Of a stretch of 64,000 bases of DNA, positions 37,691 to 47,700 are shown one piece after another. The DNA is taken from positions 24,631 to 88,630 of the forward strand of contig NZ_AUHK01000005.1 of the NCBI RefSeq assembly GCF_000423145.1, read 5' to 3'. The translations under genes were made by a program, and so were the position numbers. How positions within the stretch are numbered: the first letter of the stretch is position 1; every line of letters starts with the position of its first letter. Source of the stretch: Helcococcus sueciensis DSM 17243. Lineage in GTDB: Bacteria; Bacillota; Clostridia; Tissierellales; Peptoniphilaceae. The notes under the pieces were generated by a model. The model saw only the letters and a list, made by a program, of their open reading frames with translations. It was not told the DNA's origin and ran no database searches.

Positions 37691-38163
37691 GAGTTATCTA
37701 TCCTGGTAGTTTTGATCCTGTGACAAATGGGCATTTGGACATTATTAGTAGAGCATCTAAAATTTATGATGAAGTTATAGTTTGTGTGCTTATTAATAAT
37801 TCAAAAAATTACTTATTTACAATGGATGAAAGAATTGAAATGTTAGAAGATATATTATATGATTATAATAACGTAAAAGTTGCAAAATATTCTGGTCTTT
37901 TGATTGATTTTGCAAAGGAAAATCAAGCAGATGCCATTATAAGAGGAATAAGAGCTGTATCAGATTATGAGACAGAACTACAATTTGCTCAAATGAACAA
38001 GGTATATTCAGGTGGAGTAGTAGAAACATTATTTATGGTTGCCGAACCTAAATATTCATATCTTAGTTCTAGTATAGTAAAAGAAATAGCATCTTTTAAT
38101 CGAGATGTTAGTGGTTTAGTTCCTAAAAATGTAGCTAATAAAATTAAAAACAAATTTAATTAG
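37687..38163 (+). CDS. coaD: Phosphopantetheine adenylyltransferase
   Basis: Makes dephospho-CoA from 4'-phosphopantetheine and ATP, the penultimate step of CoA synthesis. The nucleotidyltransferase motif TNGH is at residues 13-16 within YPGSFDPVTNGHLDI. The central IRGIRAVSDYETELQFAQMN and the terminal SYLSSSIVKEIA motifs are intact. At 158 residues it is normal. It overlaps rsmD by 4 bases. Confidence 0.97.
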   Translation: MRVIYPGSFDPVTNGHLDIISRASKIYDEVIVCVLINNSKNYLFTMDERIEMLEDILYDYNNVKVAKYSGLLIDFAKENQADAIIRGIRAVSDYETELQFAQMNKVYSGGVVETLFMVAEPKYSYLSSSIVKEIASFNRDVSGLVPKNVANKIKNKFN

Positions 38164-38171
38164 GAGGAGAA

Positions 38172-38645
38172 ATGGATATAATTTCATTATTAGATGAATT
38201 AGAAGAACTTATAGATGAAGCTGGATCAGTACCATTTTCAAAAAAAGTTACTGTACACCCAGATGATATTTATGGGATAATTAATGATATGAAAGATTCT
38301 ATTCCACAAGAAATCAAAGACGCACAATGGGTAAATGAAGAGAGAGATAGAATTATTTCTGAAGCAAATACTCAAGCTGCAAATATAAAAGAAAGAGCTC
38401 AAGAAGAAGTTCAAAGATCTTATGAGGAAGCAAATAGAAGATTAAAAGAATTAGTTAATGAAAACAGTATTACAGTTGCTGCAAATGAAGAAGCTGATAG
38501 AATTATTTCTGAAGCAAAAAGCACAGCTAGTACAATTACAACTAATTCATTAGCTTATGTAGATCAAATTTTATCAAAGACAGAAGATGAAGTTAAGAAA
38601 ACTCTACAAGTTATTGAAGAAAATAGATCACAATTAAAATATTAA
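38172..38645 (+). CDS. Coiled-coil protein related to ATPase/DivIVA-like proteins
   Basis: A 157-residue, strongly charged helical protein. After about 50 residues it is predicted coiled coil to the end, with the phrase DRIISEA repeated at residues 59-65 and 109-115, a 50-residue period. It resembles the coiled-coil proteins often labelled ATPase or V-ATPase subunit H-like next to coaD in Clostridia, and may belong to the DivIVA-like group. No catalytic motif is visible. AGGAGG precedes the ATG. Function unknown. Confidence 0.8.
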   Translation: MDIISLLDELEELIDEAGSVPFSKKVTVHPDDIYGIINDMKDSIPQEIKDAQWVNEERDRIISEANTQAANIKERAQEEVQRSYEEANRRLKELVNENSITVAANEEADRIISEAKSTASTITTNSLAYVDQILSKTEDEVKKTLQVIEENRSQLKY

Positions 38646-38650
38646 AAAAT

Positions 38651-38678
38651 AGGGTTGCGGTATATATGCTGCAACCCT
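38651..38678. terminator. Bidirectional terminator between convergent genes
   Basis: Perfect 8-bp GC-containing stem AGGGTTGC/GCAACCCT (38651-38658 with 38671-38678). The minus-strand side is followed by ATTTTTT, a good tail for tmcAL; the plus-strand tail is weaker. Confidence 0.8.
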
Positions 38679-39850
38679 TAATTTATGAATGGAATATTTT
38701 TATAAAATGATTCTTTTTCATCTTTATCGTTTATATAATAAAGTTCATTTGCTTTAATTTCTATATCAAATATTGATTTATCTATTTTGTTTAAACTATA
38801 GCTATCTTTAAAATTAGTTAAAACTTGAAGCTCTTCTATATCTTTAATTTCTTTAAGCAATTTAGCTCCTTTATCATTAAATTTAAGAGCGTGTATATAA
38901 CTTAGATCTATCATATTTTCTACTAGTTCATTATTTATATCTAATAAATAATTTAATACAAATCTTTGAAGTCTAGATTTTGTATGTCTTTTATTGTGTG
39001 ATTTTTGTATAGTATCTTTGATACTTGAATTTAGATTATTACTAAGTAAATTTAGTATGCCTGTCTCAAATCCAGCAATATTTTCAGGTTTTTTTCTTAA
39101 AATATTCACCACATATTTAAATATAGAAGTATAATCATTTAAATCTTTTATATTTTTAGGTATTAATTTTTTTATATCTTCTGGAGCGTATTTTGTAAAA
39201 TCAATTTTTTTATTTATTAAATTTCGTATGGTGCTAGCAGATTGAAATTCAAAATCATCTAAAGTATCACTATTATAACCACCATCATTTCTAATTATTG
39301 GAAAATATTTTATATTGCTATTTAATTTTTTTATTGCTTTTATATATTGAATAGCAAGTGTGTTATTTGGTTTTGAAATAGTTTCATAAATGTTAGGATT
39401 AATTTCACGTATTGATTTTTCATAAGCGGTCTTATATGAATCACCATTATTTATGTGTTTTTTTTGTAATTCATATATAAGTTTTTCATTTTTTAATTGA
39501 AAATTAACCATGTAATTAAAATAATCAATGGTATCAGATTCAACACCAAAACTAATATAGTCTACTAGTTTCATTTTGTTTAATATATTAATTGCAGTAA
39601 ATGCAAATAAATCTGCAGATTGCAAACTTGCGATGGTAGGAAGTTGAATAACTAAATCACAACCATTTTTTATTGCCAAACTTGCTCTACCAAATTTATC
39701 CAAAATAGCGGGTTCTCCTCTTTGGACATAATTACCACTCATGATAACGATAATATTTGAGTTTGGGAATTTTGATTTAATTTTATTTATTTGATGAATA
39801 TGACCATTATGTATAGGGTTATATTCTGCAACTATTGCAATATTTTTCAT
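38678..39850 (-). CDS. tmcAL: tRNA(Met) cytidine acetate ligase TmcAL (YlbM)
   Basis: Forms N4-acetylcytidine at the wobble position of elongator tRNA-Met from acetate and ATP. The N-terminus (IVAEYNPIHNGHIHQI) holds the HIGH-like nucleotidyltransferase motif H14-N-G-H17. The MSGNYVQRGEPAI and FGVESD segments are conserved in the family. At 390 residues it is normal length. It is divergent to ackA, whose product's substrate acetate it also uses, a common neighbourhood in firmicutes. Confidence 0.94.
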   Translation of the reverse strand: MKNIAIVAEYNPIHNGHIHQINKIKSKFPNSNIIVIMSGNYVQRGEPAILDKFGRASLAIKNGCDLVIQLPTIASLQSADLFAFTAINILNKMKLVDYISFGVESDTIDYFNYMVNFQLKNEKLIYELQKKHINNGDSYKTAYEKSIREINPNIYETISKPNNTLAIQYIKAIKKLNSNIKYFPIIRNDGGYNSDTLDDFEFQSASTIRNLINKKIDFTKYAPEDIKKLIPKNIKDLNDYTSIFKYVVNILRKKPENIAGFETGILNLLSNNLNSSIKDTIQKSHNKRHTKSRLQRFVLNYLLDINNELVENMIDLSYIHALKFNDKGAKLLKEIKDIEELQVLTNFKDSYSLNKIDKSIFDIEIKANELYYINDKDEKESFYKNIPFIN

Positions 39851-39852
39851 CT

Positions 39853-39881
39853 TGTATTAAATCCTTATTATTGATATAATT
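39853..39881 (+). promoter_or_regulatory. Promoter before ackA
   Basis: TTGTAT at 39853-39858 and TATAAT at 39876-39881, 17 bases apart, about 60 bases before the ackA start. The -35 box lies immediately next to the tmcAL start codon region. Confidence 0.5.
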
Positions 39882-39941
39882 TTAAAACATAAGTTTAATT
39901 AATTATATACTAAATAAATAAATTATTGAATAGGAGTTAAA

Positions 39942-41135
39942 ATGGATATTTTAGTATTAAATAGTGGTAGTTCATCTCTTAAATACCAATATTTAAATTC
40001 AGTTACAGGAGAAGTTTACGCTAAAGGGTTAATAGAAAGAATAGGAATCGAAGGATCAAATATTGCCCACAACACTAAAGATTATAAAACACAAATAGAA
40101 AGAGATTTACCAAGTCATAAAGAAGCGGTAGAGCTATTATTTGAAGTGTTATTAGATGAAGAACATGGAATAATTAAAGATATTGATGAAATAAAGGCTG
40201 TTGGTCACAGAGTTGTGCATGGTGGACCAATTGTTTTTCCGACATTAGTTGATGATAAAGTAATAGATACTCTTGAATATGCTAAGAGATTTGCTCCACT
40301 TCATAATCCAGGTGCTATTGCAGGTATTTTAGGTGTTGAAGAAGTGGCTCCAGGAAAACCAAATGTAATCGTTGTAGACACTGGATTCCATGCTGATATT
40401 CCTGATGAAAATTCAATCTATGCAATACCATACAAATATTATGAAGAAGATGCTATTAAAAGATATGGTGCTCACGGTATAAGTCATAAATATATAACTA
40501 TGAAGACAGCAGAACATTTAGGAAAAGATGTTGAAGATGTAAATGTAATAACTGTACATCTTGGAAATGGCGCTTCTATAACTGCAGTTAAAAATGGTAA
40601 ATCATATGATACATCAATGGGATTAACACCTCTTGAAGGTTTAGTAATGGGTACAAGATCTGGGGATATTGACCCTGCCGTAGTATTTACTTTAGGTAAA
40701 TTACACAATTTATCATATGATGACATGGATACATTATTAAATAAACAATCTGGATTATTAGGTGTATCAGGTGTTTCATCAGATATGAGAGATGTAGAAA
40801 AAGCAGCTAATGAAGGTAATGAAAGAGCTCAGCTTGCATTAAAGATGTTCTATAATAGAGTTAAAAAATATATTGGATCATATATGGCATTACTTGGAAA
40901 AGTCGATGCAATTTCATTTGCTGGTGGAATTGGAGAAAATTCTTATTTTACAAGAGCTAATATTTTAGATGGCTTAGAAAATTTAGGCATTATCTACGAT
41001 AAATCATTAAATGACGGTGCAAGAGAAGAAAAAGAAATAACTGGAAAAGGTTCAAAAGTAAAAGTATTCATTACACCTACAAATGAAGAATTAATGATTG
41101 CTAGAGAAACACAAAATATAGTAGAAAATTTATAA
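39942..41135 (+). CDS. ackA: Acetate kinase
   Basis: Transfers phosphate between acetyl phosphate and ADP, yielding ATP in fermentation. The ASKHA-fold motifs are LVLNSGSSSLKYQ at the N-terminus, GHRVVHGG near residue 90, DTGFHADIP (about 148), HGISHKY (about 178), VHLGNGASITA and the FAGGIGENS near 325. At 397 residues it is full length. No pta gene is adjacent. AGGAG precedes the ATG. rpmF follows with its own promoter. Confidence 0.97.
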   Translation: MDILVLNSGSSSLKYQYLNSVTGEVYAKGLIERIGIEGSNIAHNTKDYKTQIERDLPSHKEAVELLFEVLLDEEHGIIKDIDEIKAVGHRVVHGGPIVFPTLVDDKVIDTLEYAKRFAPLHNPGAIAGILGVEEVAPGKPNVIVVDTGFHADIPDENSIYAIPYKYYEEDAIKRYGAHGISHKYITMKTAEHLGKDVEDVNVITVHLGNGASITAVKNGKSYDTSMGLTPLEGLVMGTRSGDIDPAVVFTLGKLHNLSYDDMDTLLNKQSGLLGVSGVSSDMRDVEKAANEGNERAQLALKMFYNRVKKYIGSYMALLGKVDAISFAGGIGENSYFTRANILDGLENLGIIYDKSLNDGAREEKEITGKGSKVKVFITPTNEELMIARETQNIVENL

Positions 41136-41140
41136 AATAA

Positions 41141-41169
41141 TTGACAAATACGCAAAAACTATGTATACT
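41141..41169 (+). promoter_or_regulatory. Strong promoter before rpmF
   Basis: Consensus TTGACA at 41141-41146 and TATACT at 41164-41169 with a 17-base spacer. The predicted start lies about 35 bases before the rpmF start codon. Confidence 0.85.
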
Positions 41170-41210
41170 ATTTAAGTATTTTGAAATGATTAATTTAAGG
41201 AGGTGTTCAT

Positions 41211-41396
41211 ATGGCAGTACCAAAGAGAAAAACATCTAAAGCTAAAACAGCTTCAAGAAGAGCTTCTTCATATAGATTAAATAAAGTAAACTTTGTAGTA
41301 GATAAAGAAACAAATGAAGCAAGATTACCACATAGAGTAAGTCCTTCAGGATATTACAATGGTAGACAAATATTTGAAGTAGAAGATGCTGAATAA
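41211..41396 (+). CDS. rpmF: 50S ribosomal protein L32
   Basis: A 61-residue large-subunit protein. MAVPKRKTSKAKTASRRAS is the family start. The usual Cys-x2-Cys zinc site is missing; the central and terminal regions (NEARLPHRVSPSGYYNGRQI) have no cysteines, so this is the zinc-independent form. AAGGAGGTG precedes the ATG. In most firmicutes the yceD (DUF177) gene stands directly before rpmF; here ackA does. Confidence 0.96.
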   Translation: MAVPKRKTSKAKTASRRASSYRLNKVNFVVDKETNEARLPHRVSPSGYYNGRQIFEVEDAE

Positions 41397-41450
41397 TTAT
41401 TGATTACAGTATAAAATATTGAAATTAATATTAGAAAATAATTATATTAT

Positions 41451-41490
41451 AAAAGACTAAAATTTAATTTTAGTCTTTTATTTTTTTTAT
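41451..41490 (+). terminator. Rho-independent terminator after rpmF
   Basis: Perfect 13-bp stem (41451-41463 with 41467-41479) and a run of Ts. The 50 bases before it show nothing else. Confidence 0.9.
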
Positions 41491-41592
41491 TTATTTTATT
41501 ATAGTATGTTTATTCATATATTTAAGATAAAATTTGTTTTTTTATGATATAATACTTATTAACAGAGAAATATTGCAAGTAAGGAGTGTAAA

Positions 41593-42597
41593 ATGGACGA
41601 TAAGAACAAAGATATTATTGAAAATAATGATACAAATAAAGAAGAAAATTTAACAGATAATTTTTTATCAGGAAACATGGAAGAATCAAAGAGAACAGAA
41701 AATATTAACAATATACAAGATGAAAATGAATTAGATAATAAATTAAATGAAGAAAATCATGTAGATAATTTTACTGAATCTAATAATTATGAAAATATAG
41801 AAAATAATAAAGAAGTTGAAGACTTAAATTATACAAGAAATACTGTAGATATGAATAAATCAGAAAATTTTAATAAAGATAGTAATGATCAAAGTTTCAA
41901 TGCGAGCAATGATCAAAACACTTCTAGAGAGAGTGAAACAAGAAATAGTAATGAGTTTTCAGAAAAAGCGAATGAGTTTATTAAATCTACAAAGCCAGTA
42001 TTTAGTGAAATTTTTGAAAAATTTAAAATCTGGTTTTCAAATGATCCTTTTAAAGTATTTTCTAGTAAATTATCAAAATCCGCTACATTTACTATATTAG
42101 GTATAAATATATTAGTATCTATGATAACTTTAATGTTAAATGCAAATTCATTTACTTCAGTATTTTTACCTTATTATTTTGATGTGAATTTTTCAGTATT
42201 CGTTATAGGATTATTACTGAATGTTTCTTTTTATGCGCTACTTGCATTAACTTTTAAATTTATAGCGACATATTTAAAAGGTCCTAAACTAGGATTTATG
42301 TCATCATTAGAATTAATTGCACTAGTTACAATACCTAGTTTCTGTATTTCATTAGTTGGATTATTATTATTAGGGACTTTGTTTACACCAATATTAATTT
42401 TAACTAGATTAGTTATATTTATTATAAATATAGTTGCTTATTATGTTGGGATAAGAAAATATCTTGGAGTAGAAAGACCAACTTTTTGGGCTTTTATAGT
42501 TGGACTTTCAGTGTTTGCTATTGTAATAATGATACTATTTATAAATGTTTTTAAATTGATTATAAATAATATGATATATAGTAATTTTCCATTTTAA
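41593..42597 (+). CDS. Membrane protein with a long acidic disordered N-terminus, unknown function
   Basis: A 334-residue protein. Residues 1-125 are low complexity, rich in Asn, Glu, Asp and Ser, and surely disordered. An amphipathic region (126-160) leads to five membrane helices (about 163-183, 199-225, 239-261, 264-288 and 298-322). I do not recognise the family; the membrane part recalls the Yip1-like class of five-helix proteins, without a firm match. TATAAT at about 41548 and AAGGAG give it a probable own promoter and ribosome site, and a terminator follows, so it is likely a single-gene unit. Confidence 0.8.
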   Translation: MDDKNKDIIENNDTNKEENLTDNFLSGNMEESKRTENINNIQDENELDNKLNEENHVDNFTESNNYENIENNKEVEDLNYTRNTVDMNKSENFNKDSNDQSFNASNDQNTSRESETRNSNEFSEKANEFIKSTKPVFSEIFEKFKIWFSNDPFKVFSSKLSKSATFTILGINILVSMITLMLNANSFTSVFLPYYFDVNFSVFVIGLLLNVSFYALLALTFKFIATYLKGPKLGFMSSLELIALVTIPSFCISLVGLLLLGTLFTPILILTRLVIFIINIVAYYVGIRKYLGVERPTFWAFIVGLSVFAIVIMILFINVFKLIINNMIYSNFPF

Positions 42598-42627
42598 TAA
42601 TTTTATTAATTATATATTATGATTGAC

Positions 42628-42665
42628 AAATGATGTGTTAGAAATTTCTAATACATCATTTTTTA
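42628..42665 (+). terminator. Rho-independent terminator
   Basis: A stem of about 16 bp with one G-U pair (AAATGATGTGTTAGAA paired with TTCTAATACATCATTT) followed by Ts. It separates the membrane protein gene from plsX. Confidence 0.88.
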
Positions 42666-42757
42666 TGTAGAATAATTAATCCAATAACAATTAAGAGCTA
42701 ATATTTAAAAAAATACGTAGTTATGATATCATAGAAACTATATGGAATGGAGTAAAT

Positions 42758-43756
42758 ATGAAATTAATTATTGATTTATTAGGAACTGATTTAGGACCAA
42801 AAGAAGTAGTATTAGGTGTAATAGATTCACTCAAGAAGACTAATTTGAATTTTATTTTAGTTGGTCCGGAAAAAATAGCAAGAGAAACAATTAAAGAGCA
42901 AAATGCTGACATCAATAGATTTGAATTTATAGATACTAATGTCTATATATCAAATGAAGAAGATCCTGCTAGGACTTTAAGGGTTAAAAAAGACTCTTCA
43001 TTGGTTTTAGGATTAAATAGATTAAATGAAGAAGGTGAAGGATTTTTATCTGGTGGTAGCACAGGAGCATTGCTTGCGGGTGGACTATTTATAACAAAAA
43101 GAATAGGTAATATTAAACGAGCAACATTAATGGCTCCAATTCCAAACGCTGATGGAGGAATAACTCTTTTAGCAGACACTGGCGCGGTAGTAGATACTAC
43201 TCCTGAAATGTTGTCACAATTCGCATCTTTAGGTTCAATAGTTGCAAGAGATTATCTTAAAAAAACTAATCCTAAGATATATTTATTAAATGTAGGAACT
43301 GAAGAAGGAAAAGGTGATAATAGAACTAAAGAAGCGTATAAATTAATTAAAGAAAATTCTAATTTAAATTTTGTTGGAAATATAGAAGCAAGAGATTTCT
43401 TAGATGGTAAAGCAGATGTAATAGTTGCTGATGGTTTTTCAGGAAATGTTATGTTAAAGGCAACAGAAGGTGCTTATAGCTTTATTTTTTCTGAGTTAAA
43501 AAGTGCATTAACATCAAGCTTAAAAACTAAAATTGGTGGAGCTTTGTTAAAATCAAGTTTAACTGGTTTTAAGGATAAATATGACTATAAAAAAGTTGGA
43601 GCTGCAATGCTTGTAGGTGTCAATAAACCTTTATTTAAGGCTCATGGAAACTCAAATAGATTAGCAATAGAATTTGCTATCTATCAAGCGGAAAAATTTC
43701 TAGAAGGGAATATAATAGAAAGTATTAAAGAAGAATTTATAGATAAGGAGAAGTAA
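42758..43756 (+). CDS. plsX: Phosphate acyltransferase PlsX
   Basis: Converts acyl-ACP to acyl-phosphate for phospholipid synthesis. The family blocks DLLGTDLGPKEVVLG at the N-terminus, GEGFLSGGSTGALLAGG (about 90), NADGGITLLADTGA (about 130), and the C-terminal VGVNKPLFKAHGNS are intact. The usual MDAMGGD start is altered to LLGTDLG. At 332 residues it is full length. It overlaps acpP by one base, and the plsX-acpP-rnc order is conserved in Clostridia. No FapR site was recognised upstream. Confidence 0.95.
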   Translation: MKLIIDLLGTDLGPKEVVLGVIDSLKKTNLNFILVGPEKIARETIKEQNADINRFEFIDTNVYISNEEDPARTLRVKKDSSLVLGLNRLNEEGEGFLSGGSTGALLAGGLFITKRIGNIKRATLMAPIPNADGGITLLADTGAVVDTTPEMLSQFASLGSIVARDYLKKTNPKIYLLNVGTEEGKGDNRTKEAYKLIKENSNLNFVGNIEARDFLDGKADVIVADGFSGNVMLKATEGAYSFIFSELKSALTSSLKTKIGGALLKSSLTGFKDKYDYKKVGAAMLVGVNKPLFKAHGNSNRLAIEFAIYQAEKFLEGNIIESIKEEFIDKEK

Positions 43757-43983
43757 TGATTAGAGATAAGATAATAGAAATGGTAAGAGAAGAACTAATG
43801 GTTAATGATCTAGATTTAAATGCAAATTTACTAGATGATTATGATATAGATTCAATTGGTTTAATTGAATTTATAATGAATCTTGAAGAAGAATTTGATA
43901 TTCAAATTGAAGATGAAGAAATTCAAGAACTAAAATCAACAGAAGATGTAATAAAATTAGTAGAAGAAAAAGCTGGAAACTAA
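43756..43983 (+). CDS. acpP: Acyl carrier protein
   Basis: A 75-residue acidic four-helix carrier. The phosphopantetheine serine is Ser33 in DIDSIGLIEF, where the more common form is DSL. It overlaps plsX by one base and is followed by rnc after one base. It supplies acyl chains to PlsX and to fatty acid synthesis; fab genes are outside the window. Confidence 0.95.
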   Translation: MIRDKIIEMVREELMVNDLDLNANLLDDYDIDSIGLIEFIMNLEEEFDIQIEDEEIQELKSTEDVIKLVEEKAGN

Positions 43984-43984
43984 T

Positions 43985-44701
43985 ATGCAAATTGATAATA
44001 AAAGATTAATAGAACTTTCTAATTTAGAAAGTTCTATTAATTATATTTTTAAGGATAAGAAATTATTAAATAATGCTTTTATTCACACTTCATATACTAA
44101 TGAACATGTAAACCTCCATGGGAAAAGCAATGAAAGACTTGAATTCTTAGGAGATGCTGTTTTAGAGCTGGTATTTAGTGAAATTATTTATAAATACTTT
44201 AAGAAAGTAGATGAAGGAATTCTAACAAAATTAAGAGCAAATCTAGTTTGTGAAAAATCATTTTCAGAATTATCAGATAAAATTAATCTTTCAGATTATT
44301 TATTATTAGGTAAAGGTGAAGAAAAATCTGGAGGAAGACAAAAAGATTCTATAAAAGCGGATGCATTTGAAGCTTTCAATGGTGCATTGTATATAGATAG
44401 TGATTATGAACAAGTTTATAATTTTATATATGATCTTATAGAAGATAAACTAATTAATACTGAAACTATTAAAGAGTATGTAAATGATTTTAAGTCAATG
44501 CTTCAAGAACATTTACACAAATATAAAAATATAAACTGCAATTATGAATTAATAAAAGAAGAGGGATTATCACATTGTAAGAAGTTTTATGTCAATGTGA
44601 AAATAGGTAATAAGATATTAGGTACTGGAGAAGGAAAAAATAAGAAATTAGCAGAGCAAATGGCTGCTAAAGATGCACTAAAAAAAATGAATGTAATTTA
44701 A
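43985..44701 (+). CDS. rnc: Ribonuclease III
   Basis: Cleaves double-stranded RNA in rRNA processing and decay. The signature NERLEFLGDAVLEL is at residues 49-62, and the catalytic second acidic group lies in KADAFEAFNGALY (about 122-134). A C-terminal double-stranded RNA-binding domain (about 163-235) ends with KKLAEQMAAKDALKKM. At 238 residues it is standard. The ribosome site is weak (start one base after acpP), so translation is likely coupled. Confidence 0.97.
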   Translation: MQIDNKRLIELSNLESSINYIFKDKKLLNNAFIHTSYTNEHVNLHGKSNERLEFLGDAVLELVFSEIIYKYFKKVDEGILTKLRANLVCEKSFSELSDKINLSDYLLLGKGEEKSGGRQKDSIKADAFEAFNGALYIDSDYEQVYNFIYDLIEDKLINTETIKEYVNDFKSMLQEHLHKYKNINCNYELIKEEGLSHCKKFYVNVKIGNKILGTGEGKNKKLAEQMAAKDALKKMNVI

Positions 44702-44742
44702 TTATAATTAAACATTAGGGTATCTTTTTTCGGGATGGATTT

Positions 44743-47700
44743 ATGAAATTAAAATATATTGAATTGTATGGATTCAAGAGTTTTGCTGATAAAACAAAAT
44801 TATTATTTAATAAAGATATTTCTGCAATAGTTGGGCCAAACGGATCTGGGAAATCAAATATTTCAGATGCTATCAGATGGGTATTAGGTGAACAGTCAGC
44901 AAAATCTTTACGTGGATCTAATATGCAAGATGTTATATTTTCTGGAACAGAAGATAAAAAACAAATGAATATGGCACAAGTATCTATTGTTTTAGATAAT
45001 AGCGATAAATCACTACCGATAGCATTTAATGAAGTGAATGTCACAAGACGTGTATTTAGAACGGGAGAAAGTGAGTATTTAATAAATAAATCTCCTGTTA
45101 GATTAAAAGACGTAAAAGAATTATTTTTAGATACTGGTATCGGTAAAGATGGATATTCAATAATAGGTCAAGGTCGTATTGATGAAATTTTAAATGGACG
45201 TCCTGAAGATAGAAGAGAAATATTTGACGAAGCGGGTGGTATTTCTAAAAATAAATACAAGAAGACTGAAGCTGAGAGAAAACTTGTTAAAAATGAAGAA
45301 AATATTGAAAGATTAAATTCAGAAATTAAGGTTAAGCAGCAAGAGTCGGATTTACTTGAAGTTCAATCAAATAATGCAAAGGAAGGAATAAAACTTACTT
45401 CAAAACTAGAAATATTAGAGTTGAATCTACTAGACAAATCAATAAGAAAAGCTTCTGAAGATTTAATTAATGATAAATCAAGATTGGAATATATAGACTC
45501 AATGCTAAGTGAAGAAAGTGAAGAACTTTCTAAATTACAAAATTTAATTAATCCAGTTCAGATTGAAATCTCGGAAATGGAAAATAAAATAGAAAATCTT
45601 AGAAATACGAGAATTGAACAAGAAAAGAGATTGCAAATACTTGAATCAGATATTAATCTATTAAATGAAAAATCAAGATTTTATAATTCTGATATAGAAA
45701 GAATTTCAAATGATATAATCATAAAAAATAAAAAGCAAAATCAATATTCTGATGATTTAATTAATAAAAAAGAAAAATTAGAAAATCTAGAAAAAAATAA
45801 AGAATTATTAATTGTAAAACAAAAAGAATTAGATAATAAAATTTCAGAATTGAAGAAAGAAATTTCTGAAAAACGTGAGAAATATTCAAATCTTTTTGAA
45901 AATCTTGAAAATGATAAAAAAATTCTTTCAAACTTACAAGTAGATAAAAATACTAAAGATCAATTGGATATTACAAATGAAAAACTTAAAAAATCTTATC
46001 TTGATGAAATTAATTTATTGGAAATTAAAATAAAAGAAATAAAAGAAAAAAATACTGATTTTGAAAATGAAAATATCGAAACTAATAATAAAATTTCTTT
46101 TAATACTAATAAAATTGAAGAAGTATTAAGTAATAGAGAGAATATATTAAATAATATTAATAATATTGAGATTAAACAACAAAAAAGCAAGGATAATTTG
46201 CTTATGCTTAAATCTCAAAGAGATATTTTATATAGACAATATAAATCATATGATGGATATTATAAATCAGTTCAAAACTTACTTCAAAACGCAAATCGAG
46301 ATAATACTGTTAAAGAAAAAATAATTGGTGTATTAGCAGATTTGATTTCAATTGATGATAAATACAAGACTGCTCTTGATGTGGCGCTTGGATCATCACT
46401 TCAAAATATTGTTATTGAAAATGAAAATGATGGTAAATTCTTGATTGAATATATTAAAAGAAACAGAATAGGAAGAATTACATTTTTACCAATTAATAAA
46501 GTGAATGGATATAAGACAAATGTAAGTCATCCTAAGATGATTGATACATTAAATAATCTAGTTAAATTTGATAAAAGAATTGAAAAAATTATTGACTATT
46601 TTCTTGCAAGGACAATATTAGTTGAAAATATGGATGACGCGATAAAAGTATCTAATGAAACTAATGGATTTAGAGTTATAACTTTAGAAGGTGAAGTTAT
46701 AAATTCATGGGGTTCAATGGTTGGTGGAAGTATATTCAAAAAGGAACAAAACTCACTAATCAATAGAAAAAAAGAATTAGAAGATATTAATAAAAAAATA
46801 TCTGATTTTGAATCGACTGTTCAGAAATTTGATGCTTCTATCAATAAAGAAAAAGAAGTATTAAATGACATTATTTATAAATTACAAAAATTAGATGATG
46901 ATAATAAAGATTTGTTAAATATTAAAGATAATATAAGGTATCAAATTAATGAATTAAATATTGAAAAAACTTTCAATGAGAAAAGATTATCAGAATATAA
47001 ATCTCTATTAAAAAATGTAGAGGAAGAATTGGTGGTTAAGGATTATTCAAATATTGATGATTTAGTTCAAAGTATTAAAAATGATGAATTAGAATATGAA
47101 AATTTAGGAACTACTATTGAAGAAAAAAATAAAGAACTCACAGAATATGACAAAAAACTTTATTCTATAAATTCTGAAATTGATATTTTTGAAAGAGATA
47201 AAAATTTACTACTAAATGATATTGAAAATATTAAGTTTGATATTCAGGATATAAATAACAATTTAGAAAATGATAAAAAGTCACTTGATTTAATTGAATC
47301 AGAATTAAAAAATGGTGAAGAAAAATCTTCTAAATTAATTAGCGAAAAGGAAAATATAGAATCTTCTATAGAATCTACTGACGAAATAGAAAAATATAAA
47401 ATGGAGCTTTCAAATAAGAAAGCAAATATTTCTAAAGACTTTGAAACTATTGAAAATCTAAAAAATAGCATTTCAGAAAATGAAAAAGAGAAGTTTAAAC
47501 TAGAAATTAAGATTGATAATGCTGAACAGAAAGTTAATGATTTAAGAAATGATTATATAGAAACTTATAGTATTTCTAATGAAGATTTAGATATAAAATT
47601 AGAAAATATTGAAAAAGTAGATGCAACTAGGAAAGAAGTTCTACAAATAAAAAATAGACTTTCAGAAATTGGATACTTTAATTTTGAAAGTATTGAAAGA

